49,876 bases of DNA from the NCBI GenBank assembly GCA_937951615.1, contig CALFBH010000104.1:1-49876 (forward strand), given 5' to 3'. This document shows, piece by piece, positions 44,164 to 49,876 of this stretch; position 1 is the first letter of the stretch, and each line of letters begins with the position of its first letter. The position numbers were made by a program, and so were the translations under genes. This DNA comes from an uncultured Saprospiraceae bacterium (GTDB lineage Bacteria > Bacteroidota > Bacteroidia > Chitinophagales > Saprospiraceae). The notes under the pieces are model-generated. The model was given only the letters and a program-made list of their open reading frames with translations. It ran no database searches and was not told where the DNA came from.

Positions 44164-44592
44164 TCAAGCGGCAGCCGGTCGCTGCTGTGGCATAGGTGTC
44201 AATGCCCCCTTCATGTACTTTTCATAAGCTTCCAATGAGAAAGGCTTTTCAAAATACCCTTCCACTGTTCCAAGTTGTTGAATCACTGCCATATCCGAGC
44301 GACGGATAGACGAACTAACTACAAAAACCAGTGTGTCTTTGTGGTGCCTGTAAAACTGTTCATTATATACCTGAATGAATTCATAACCATTCATCATCGG
44401 CATATTGACATCAGTAATAATAACATCCGGAAATTTTTCTTTGGGTAATTGCGATAAATATTCCAATGCGAGCAAAGCATTTCTTACAAAATGAGCTTCT
44501 AATGGAATACCATCTATACCTATCGTAGTTTCTATCAGATAGGTATCTGCCTGGGAGTCCTCTATAAAGAGGGCTTTATAACTTCTCGACAT
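44164..44592 (-). CDS. Single-domain response regulator, orphan
   Basis: 142 residues, receiver domain only: LFIEDSQADTYLIETTIG, the phospho-acceptor aspartate in VIITDVNMPMMNGYEFI, VFVVSSSIRRSD and the lysine in GYFEKPFSLEAYEKY. A short proline/alanine tail follows. There is no output domain, and no kinase gene is adjacent. Similar in type to the regulator at 26253 but clearly different in sequence. Partner unknown. Confidence 0.9.
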   Translation of the reverse strand: MSRSYKALFIEDSQADTYLIETTIGIDGIPLEAHFVRNALLALEYLSQLPKEKFPDVIITDVNMPMMNGYEFIQVYNEQFYRHHKDTLVFVVSSSIRRSDMAVIQQLGTVEGYFEKPFSLEAYEKYMKGALTPMPQQRPAAA

Positions 44593-44766
44593 AGTAGGTT
44601 GTGGTTGTGTTTTAAAATGGATTGTCTTACATTTCTTGTCTTGTCAAGTGTATATACGGTGTTTTATGCAGTTGCGTTTAATAATCTTGCACAAAAAATG
44701 CTTTTTTATGAAAATTTATTAAATCCGTTTTTTTTTAATTCGATGACAATACGTTTTTGTTAGCAT

Positions 44767-45336
44767 CTATCCTGCAATTAAAGGACTCAAACCTTCTAAG
44801 ACATTCTTAGCCTGTCGAATATGTCGTTGCTCATGCGCAATGACAAAACGCAGACAGTCACCCAGGCGCAGCTTCATAAACTTCGCCACTTCTGCGGGGA
44901 TTTTTATTTTATTTAAATTTACGGCATGGCTTTCTGCCAGTATTTCTCGTAATTTTTTCTGATGATTGAGAAACTCTTCCACTACATTGCCAGAAACGGT
45001 ACTTTGTGCGGGGTCGAGTCGTTTAAGTGTCTTTTGCGGCTTCATATTTTCAGGATGCACAGACTTGACTGAGAAATTGCCAAACCAAGAACTCTTGAAG
45101 CTGTCGGTACTTGTATATTGTTTGCCTTCGGCAATAGCACGTTCCATGCCCGCATTATAATAGCGGCTATAAATATTTAGATGTTCCAGACATTCTGCAA
45201 CACTCCACTTTTCCGGCTGGGGCTTCCAGTTGAGTTCTCGACTGGATAAAGTGGCAAAATCATGGTCGATGGTGTGAATGATTTCCTGAACGGAGTCGTC
45301 TAGTTCATTCAATAGGTCTGTTGTCTTGAAAGTCAT
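44767..45336 (-). CDS. DinB superfamily protein
   Basis: 189 residues. Four-helix bundle with the DinB metal-site histidines: KWSVAECLEHLNIYSRYY in helix 2 and RFVIAHEQRHIRQAKNV in the last helix. DinB-like proteins often act as thiol-dependent or metal-dependent transferases or are DNA-damage linked; the substrate here is not shown. No signal peptide. It appears monocistronic, with an AT-rich spacer on both sides. Confidence 0.88.
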   Translation of the reverse strand: MTFKTTDLLNELDDSVQEIIHTIDHDFATLSSRELNWKPQPEKWSVAECLEHLNIYSRYYNAGMERAIAEGKQYTSTDSFKSSWFGNFSVKSVHPENMKPQKTLKRLDPAQSTVSGNVVEEFLNHQKKLREILAESHAVNLNKIKIPAEVAKFMKLRLGDCLRFVIAHEQRHIRQAKNVLEGLSPLIAG

Positions 45337-45498
45337 TATGATTATTTTAGTTCAAGTTCCTAAGTAGTTTTTCCAGTTAATAGTGTCGGGGAAATTAAAT
45401 TTTATATCTTTTGAGTCAGGTTTTGGTCAGCAATTTCAATAATGAAACCACCTTAATCATATACCATTATTATTTTCTTTTTACTAATTTCGCTATTC

Positions 45499-46248
45499 AT
45501 GAGAGCAGCAGTAACAGTCATCATCACAACATATAACGAATCGCTAAATATACGCGCTATCCTTGAGAACGTCAAATGGGCAGAAGAGATTATGATTGTT
45601 GATTCCTTCAGTACAGACGATACGCTGGATATTGCCCGCGAGTACACAGATTTTATAGTTCAACACGAATATATCAATGCCGCAGCACAAAAAAACTGGG
45701 CGATTCCGCAAGCTACGCACGACTGGGTACTCATCATGGACGCTGACGAACGACTCCCCGCTGAATTGCAAGCAGAAATACAACAAACATTAGAAGCACC
45801 CGACAAATCAGCTTATCGCCTCCGACTACATAATTACTTTATGGGAAAACGAGTACGGTACAGCGGCTGGCAAAATGATACGGTTGTTCGGCTCTTCAAA
45901 CGCGATGAATGTCGCTACGAAGAAAAATACGTTCATGCCGACATGATAACGCAGGGCGAAATTGGCGAACTCCAACACCCTTACCTACATTACACGTATC
46001 GGGATATGGCTCATTTTCTGGCTAAAATGGAACGTTATGCCCGTTGGTCTGCCATAGACTATGCGCCCAAAACACCAAGAGTGACCTTATACCACCTTTG
46101 GGTAAAACCCGCCTTCCGCTTCTTTAAACACTATTTTTTAAAGTTAGGTTTTCTGGATGGCAAAGTAGGTTTTGTTATTAGTAAAATCATGGCTTGGGGC
46201 GTGTTTTTAAGGTATATCAATATTATAGAACAACGAAACAATATTTAG
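45499..46248 (+). CDS. Family 2 glycosyltransferase (WaaE/KdtX-like)
   Basis: 249 residues. GT-A fold: VTVIITTYNESLNIRAIL, IMIVDSFSTDDTLDIAREY, QKNWAIPQATHDWVLIMDADERL, where DAD is the metal/sugar-nucleotide motif. FVQHEY-type spacing and AAQKNWA match the group that adds a sugar to the LPS core. A C-terminal amphipathic/hydrophobic part (FRFFKHYFLKLGFLDGKVG) suggests membrane association. No other LPS gene is next to it. Donor and acceptor not determined. Confidence 0.92.
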   Translation: MRAAVTVIITTYNESLNIRAILENVKWAEEIMIVDSFSTDDTLDIAREYTDFIVQHEYINAAAQKNWAIPQATHDWVLIMDADERLPAELQAEIQQTLEAPDKSAYRLRLHNYFMGKRVRYSGWQNDTVVRLFKRDECRYEEKYVHADMITQGEIGELQHPYLHYTYRDMAHFLAKMERYARWSAIDYAPKTPRVTLYHLWVKPAFRFFKHYFLKLGFLDGKVGFVISKIMAWGVFLRYINIIEQRNNI

Positions 46249-46255
46249 TGTCTTT

Positions 46256-46352
46256 CGGCACTAAATAAACCAGTACATTTTGAATGTCGAATAAGTTTAA
46301 ATTTAGTTATACATACTTCGATATTCGACATTCCTTGTTCGATATTCGATAT
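46256..46352. repeat. TTCGGCACTAAATAAA / TTCGATATTCGACATTC dispersed repeat
   Basis: Carries the reverse complement of the 35838-35853 word and stuttering TTCGATATTCG copies. It fills most of the spacer between the glycosyltransferase and adenine deaminase ends. Confidence 0.65.
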
Positions 46353-46379
46353 TTGTTTTTTTTGCAATAAGTGGCGTGG

Positions 46380-48110
46380 CTAACTTACCTCGTCACTCCG
46401 AAACACCTCAACAAACTCAAACTTTCCACCATCAAACAAACCCAAATCACTCAATTTCAAAGAAGGAATCACCAGCAAAGCCATAAAGGATAAAGTCATA
46501 AAGGGCGCACCTAATGTACAGCCGGATTTTTTAGCAAAAGTATCAATAGTCGCATAAGCTTCCCCAACGGTATGCGCATCCTTGTCCGACATAATGCCAG
46601 CAATAGGCAAAGGCAAGACCCGCTCGCCCGCCTGCCCAACAGCAGAGATGCCACCCCGATTTTCAATAATCAAATTCACCGCCCGACAAAGCGATTCATC
46701 ATCCACACCCACAGCGATGATATTATGCGAATCATGTCCCACACAAGAAGCAATCGCGCCTTCCTGCAAACCAAAGCCTTTGATAAATGCCACGGCAGGA
46801 GGCACATCTTCATAACGATTAACAACAGTCATCTTCAAAACATCCTGTTCAGTATCCGACACCACCTGTCCATCCACTATTTTGGCGAAAGCCTCAATAG
46901 ACTTAGTAATCAACTCCCCATCCAAAGCCTCAATCACCCTCATCCGAACAGGCGATTGCACCTCGTGCGCAGCGGGAGGATGCACCTCCTTCAGAAGTTT
47001 GTGCGCAGCGGGAGGATGCACCTCCTTTAGGAGGCTGGGAGGCGCGGGAGGCACAGGAAAGCTAAACTCCCCAACATTCTTAGCCGTCGCTTTAAAATTA
47101 TTCAAGACCTCAATGGCAACGGGCTCAATAAATGATTTGCCCTGCTCGGCGACTAATTTTCCATCAATATAAGTTTGTCGAACTTTAAAAGTTGTCAGAT
47201 TATCAACCACAATAAAATCAGCAGGATCGCCAGAACGCAATGTACCAACGTCCAGTCCGTAATGTTCAACAGGATTGATGCAGGCTGCCTGTAAGACTTT
47301 GTACAAATCCACCCCTTTTGCCAATGCTCGCACAACAACTTGATTGATATGTCCGACAATCAGGTCGTCGGGATGCTTATCATCTGAGCAAAACATCATG
47401 CGCTCAAAATGTGCTGGCAATAAGCCAATCAGCACTTCAAAATTCTTCGCTGCACTGCCTTCGCGTATGATGACTTTCATGCCCATGTTCAGCTTATCCA
47501 AAGCCTCCTCATACGTAAAACATTCATGGTCGGTCGTGATGCCTGCGGCGATGTAGGTTTTCGCCTGCTCTCCTCGCAATCCGGGCGCGTGCCCATCAAT
47601 CGGCTTCCCATGTTTTTTGGCAATAGCCAGTTTTTTATGCACGGTTTCATCATTATACAATACGCCGGGATAGTTCATCATTTCCGCCAGATATCGAATG
47701 TCTGGATCGCTTAGTAATTCATCAATATCCTCGGCACTGACGACTGCGCCTGCTGTTTCAAAAGTCGTGGCAGGCACACAGGAAGGCGCACCAAAATTGA
47801 ATTTGAAAGGCGTTTGTTTGCCATTGTCCACCATAAATCGAACGCCTTTTACACCAAGTACATTCGCTATTTCGTGTGGGTCAGAGACGGTGGATACCGT
47901 ACCATGTACCACAGCAATGCGGGCAAACTCAGAAGGTGCAAGCATGGAACTTTCGATGTGAATATGGGCATCCACAAAGCCCGGCAGAATGTACTGGTCG
48001 GGGACTTTGTCCGCTGGCGTGATGGACTGAATGCGTCCGTTTTCGACGGTGACTGTACCGGGATAAATTTGTTTTCCGAGAATATCTATAATGTGTCCGC
48101 TGATTTTCAT
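46380..48110 (-). CDS. ade: Adenine deaminase with internal tandem 12-residue repeat
   Basis: 576 residues from the ATG giving [20 protein letters not shown]; an ATG 19 codons upstream is also in frame. Deaminates adenine to hypoxanthine in purine salvage. Amidohydrolase motifs: [16 protein letters not shown] (HxH metal site), [32 protein letters not shown] and [10 protein letters not shown]. The C-terminal ade-specific domain ([24 protein letters not shown]) is complete. Between the two lies a proline-rich linker with two copies of [11 protein letters not shown] plus one residue, coded by a 36-base tandem repeat (46965-47036). The linker is not part of the usual enzyme. Confidence 0.95.
   Translation of the reverse strand: MKISGHIIDILGKQIYPGTVTVENGRIQSITPADKVPDQYILPGFVDAHIHIESSMLAPSEFARIAVVHGTVSTVSDPHEIANVLGVKGVRFMVDNGKQTPFKFNFGAPSCVPATTFETAGAVVSAEDIDELLSDPDIRYLAEMMNYPGVLYNDETVHKKLAIAKKHGKPIDGHAPGLRGEQAKTYIAAGITTDHECFTYEEALDKLNMGMKVIIREGSAAKNFEVLIGLLPAHFERMMFCSDDKHPDDLIVGHINQVVVRALAKGVDLYKVLQAACINPVEHYGLDVGTLRSGDPADFIVVDNLTTFKVRQTYIDGKLVAEQGKSFIEPVAIEVLNNFKATAKNVGEFSFPVPPAPPSLLKEVHPPAAHKLLKEVHPPAAHEVQSPVRMRVIEALDGELITKSIEAFAKIVDGQVVSDTEQDVLKMTVVNRYEDVPPAVAFIKGFGLQEGAIASCVGHDSHNIIAVGVDDESLCRAVNLIIENRGGISAVGQAGERVLPLPIAGIMSDKDAHTVGEAYATIDTFAKKSGCTLGAPFMTLSFMALLVIPSLKLSDLGLFDGGKFEFVEVFRSDEVS
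46965..47036 (-). repeat. 36-base tandem repeat, in frame inside ade
   Basis: Two adjacent 36-base units share their first 27 bases exactly (GTGCGCAGCGGGAGGATGCA CCTCCTT in two parts). They contain GGAGG...CCTCC and CCTCCT-TT-AGGAGG symmetry, so the insert is palindromic as well as tandem. Confidence 0.9.
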
Positions 48111-48148
48111 TGGCTGTATGATTGTATAAGTTTTTTGTAACTGTTTAT

Positions 48149-48293
48149 GTCGATAGTCGATGGTCAATAGTCCATAGACAGGAATTTAATAATGTATTTG
48201 TTTCGTAGATTTTATGCGCATTTTGCAAAGCAAAATGAAATACTGAAATGACCAGAATACTATAAAACAGCCATCGACTATTGACCATCGACA
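48149..48293. repeat. Palindromic spacer element with ATTTTGC-AAA-GCAAAAT centre
   Basis: GTCGATGGTCAATAGTC (48156-48172) pairs perfectly over 17 bases with 48276-48292. The centre is ATTTTGCAAAGCAAAAT at 48220-48236, almost exactly midway. Arms stutter (CGATAGTCGATGG). It lies between the hydrolase and ade genes. Confidence 0.9.
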
Positions 48294-48314
48294 AAAACTG
48301 CTACAGTTTTTTTA

Positions 48315-49163
48315 CTAAAGTAAATATTCACGAATAGCTTTCCCAACTGCTTCGGGCTGTTCATCTATAATGAAATGTCCACCTTTTAATGGACTGATTT
48401 CTATACTTGAAAAATAGTCCTCAACGCCATGCAGGTATTCCTTTATAATAACAGGATCTAAAACACCATGTATTATTTTCGTTGGGATGTCTATTTTTTT
48501 TCCTTCAAACTGTTTCCACCGCTTTCTATCCTTTGAGATGGTTCTGTAAATATTGGAAGCAGTCGTTATGGTATTGGGGATTTTATAACATCTTATGTAT
48601 TCTTCTATCGCATCTTCAGGAATAGGATTGCTGATGCCTTTACTGAAAAACCTGACCCAAATATCTTCTTTTCCGGCTAACAAAGCTTCTGGCAAATCTT
48701 TTATACTCATAAAAAATTGATACCAGGAAGACCGGAAAAGATATTTGACCAATACTTCTGATGCTTTGGCTTGTCCTTCAGGATTATTGATAATAATCAT
48801 GTTCATGATGATTAATTTCTTAATTCTTAAAGGGTCTAAAAAGGCCATTTCCTGTACAATCGCCCCGCCCCAATCGTGACCGCCTAAATAAAAACCAGCT
48901 ATCTCCAACTTATCTGCTATGGCAAATATATCTTTTGCCATTTCATCTTTTTCATATAGTTTAATATCTACATTCCGATTACTGTCTCCCATTCCCCGCA
49001 AGTCAGGCGCAACTAGATAAAAGTCCTTTAGATATAGAGCAAGATGGTGCCAGCAATAACTGGTTTGTGGCCAGCCATGCAGTAATATGAGTGCCGGATG
49101 AGTAGCTTTCCCATAAGTCCTGACATTGAATACACCTCTTGTCGTCTCGATTAATGTTGTCAT
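48315..49163 (-). CDS. Alpha/beta hydrolase, epoxide hydrolase-like
   Basis: 282 residues, no signal. ALILLHGWPQTSYCWHHLA gives the oxyanion HGWP motif. The nucleophile elbow GGHDWGGA has aspartate, as in epoxide hydrolases and haloalkane dehalogenases. VAPDLRGMGDS precedes it and KGGHFIIDEQPEAV supplies the catalytic histidine near the end; HGVLDPVI likely gives the acid. Substrate unknown; fluoroacetate or epoxide hydrolase activity would be guesses. Confidence 0.92.
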   Translation of the reverse strand: MTTLIETTRGVFNVRTYGKATHPALILLHGWPQTSYCWHHLALYLKDFYLVAPDLRGMGDSNRNVDIKLYEKDEMAKDIFAIADKLEIAGFYLGGHDWGGAIVQEMAFLDPLRIKKLIIMNMIIINNPEGQAKASEVLVKYLFRSSWYQFFMSIKDLPEALLAGKEDIWVRFFSKGISNPIPEDAIEEYIRCYKIPNTITTASNIYRTISKDRKRWKQFEGKKIDIPTKIIHGVLDPVIIKEYLHGVEDYFSSIEISPLKGGHFIIDEQPEAVGKAIREYLL

Positions 49164-49185
49164 GATTTTCTTTTACAAAAAAAGA

Positions 49186-49232
49186 TTAGCCACGAATATA
49201 CGAATAAAGTTTATTCGCACATTCGTGGCTAA
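49186..49232. repeat. Dispersed palindrome TTAGCCACGAATATACGAAT, copy 2
   Basis: Arms 49186-49208 and 49210-49232 pair 21 of 23. Same family as 21524-21572; the outer TAGCCACGAAT is identical and the centre differs. Confidence 0.85.
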
Positions 49233-49277
49233 GATGTAAATGCTGTGCCTTGCGGCAGTTAGAGCTGATTAGAGGCT

Positions 49278-49511
49278 TTAATAGGTTTTGCGTGCTTCTT
49301 CAATGGTGTAGAAATTTCCCTTTTGGACATCCTCAACCGCTTCCATACACTGCTTGTTGAGTTCGTCAAGTGTAAGCGGTTCGCCTACGTACTCATGCGG
49401 TTTTTGCTGCTGAAAATGCTTGCCAAATAAGACATGAACAAGCTCCAAAAAATCATCATCTGCCTGCTCTACATAACGATGTAAGTCTGCCTTGATTTCT
49501 AAGGTGCCCAT
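49278..49511 (-). CDS. Small antitoxin-like protein, no toxin gene adjacent
   Basis: 77 residues. The pattern MGTLEIKADLHRYVEQADDDFLELVHVLF...LTLDELNKQCMEAVEDVQKGNFYTIEEARKTY resembles type II antitoxins of RelB/ParD-like addiction modules: an N-terminal dimerising part, then a helical, acidic C-terminal tail. The toxin would be expected right after it on the minus strand, but only the palindromic repeat and the hydrolase gene are there. Orphan antitoxin or other small regulator. Confidence 0.65.
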   Translation of the reverse strand: MGTLEIKADLHRYVEQADDDFLELVHVLFGKHFQQQKPHEYVGEPLTLDELNKQCMEAVEDVQKGNFYTIEEARKTY

Positions 49512-49556
49512 ATCTGTAAATTTTAATCTAAATGTACAATGTCTTCAAAAATAATT

Positions 49557-49870
49557 AGGGCAAACGCATCAAATTAAAAAGCAACCTGAGTCGTCTGACG
49601 ATTCAATTTATTCAGGAGTTCATCGTCCTGTAAATCATCATGCGTGTGGATAAGCAATCATCGTCAGCCGACTTTTCTTCTTCATTTTCCAAATTTAAAT
49701 TTAATGCGGTGTTCAAAGTATGGAATAGTCGGCAGACGAAGGATTTGATTAAAATTAGTGGTTTGTCTCTGGAAATATGCTGTATTTTCAACTAAATTCG
49801 TCTGACGACAACGGAATTTGCTCAACGATGCTTTGATAGAACACGACTAAAATTTTGATGCGTTTGCCCT
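49557..49870. mobile_element. MITE-like element with 17-bp perfect terminal inverted repeats
   Basis: Ends AGGGCAAACGCATCAAA (49557-49573) and its exact complement (49854-49870) bound 314 bases with no coding capacity. Inner inverted words CGTCTGACGA (49592, 49799) add symmetry. Target-site duplication cannot be judged because the right flank is only six bases. A MITE or a deleted IS derivative fits best. Confidence 0.75.
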
Positions 49871-49876
49871 GAAAAA

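Noticed and set aside
46572-48140. Several plus-strand frames of 60-152 residues across ade
   Set aside because: All are shadows of the adenine deaminase gene.

Overview
The window is a chromosomal stretch of a member of the Bacteroidota, most plausibly a Saprospiria-type marine or activated-sludge lineage. The evidence for this is a type IX secretion (T9SS) C-terminal sorting domain, three secreted proteins ending in the '3-coathanger stack' type repeat, a GYDIA-family GHMP kinase, BlaI/BlaR1-TonB pairs, OmpA-PD40 envelope proteins, few Shine-Dalgarno sequences and AT-rich spacers. No phage, CRISPR array or complete insertion sequence is seen. The only mobile-looking DNA is a 314-bp MITE-like element at the right end and many short palindromic repeats in the spacers.

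Layout. 1-95 is the 3' end of a 5S rRNA with a terminator, so an rRNA operon lies just to the left. 0.2-6.3 kb holds a multi-pass membrane protein, PRPP synthetase (prs) and a large PD40/OmpA protein with a 39-fold four-residue repeat. 6.5-8.6 kb is an ECF42-like sigma factor operon with a DGPF/YCII protein and a DUF1761 membrane protein. 8.9-14.3 kb has a secreted PIG-L deacetylase and three tandem paralogous secreted proteins. 14.5-18.1 kb holds a TPR histidine kinase, a small unknown protein, a NarL-type regulator and an EAD11-like small protein. 18.1-19.1 kb is a 1-kb spacer before a T9SS cargo protein. 21.6-24.2 kb is blaI-blaR1 facing marC across a phased operator array. 24.3-26.7 kb is a hybrid kinase/response regulator pair. 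27.3-33.9 kb carries core metabolism: sucA, a GHMP kinase, yicC, a CYTH-guanylate kinase fusion and apaG. 34.2-35.3 kb is an ECF sigma factor followed by an anti-sigma-like protein, then a 1.4-kb spacer full of palindromes. 36.7-44 kb holds a helical TPR-like protein, an ECF sigma factor with a small partner, an MscS channel, an envelope protein and an OmpA protein. 44.1-49.5 kb holds an orphan response regulator, a DinB-like protein, a family 2 glycosyltransferase, adenine deaminase with an internal tandem repeat, an alpha/beta hydrolase and an orphan antitoxin-like protein.

How the parts fit. Much of the window is signal transduction and envelope remodelling: three ECF sigma factors, two histidine kinases, three response-regulator genes and a BlaI/BlaR1 switch beside outer-membrane and mechanosensitive proteins. 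The clearest wiring is a duplicated ECF-type promoter (TGTGACCGATT-N11-GTTTCTAT) in front of both the 38.4-kb sigma gene and the MscS gene, and a 20-bp-phased TGACGT array in front of blaI.

Most noteworthy: a CYTH (class IV cyclase/triphosphatase-like) domain fused to guanylate kinase; a 153-residue strict tetrad repeat; and intergenic palindromes that share a central ATTTTGC-N3-GCAAAAT core but have unrelated arms at each locus.
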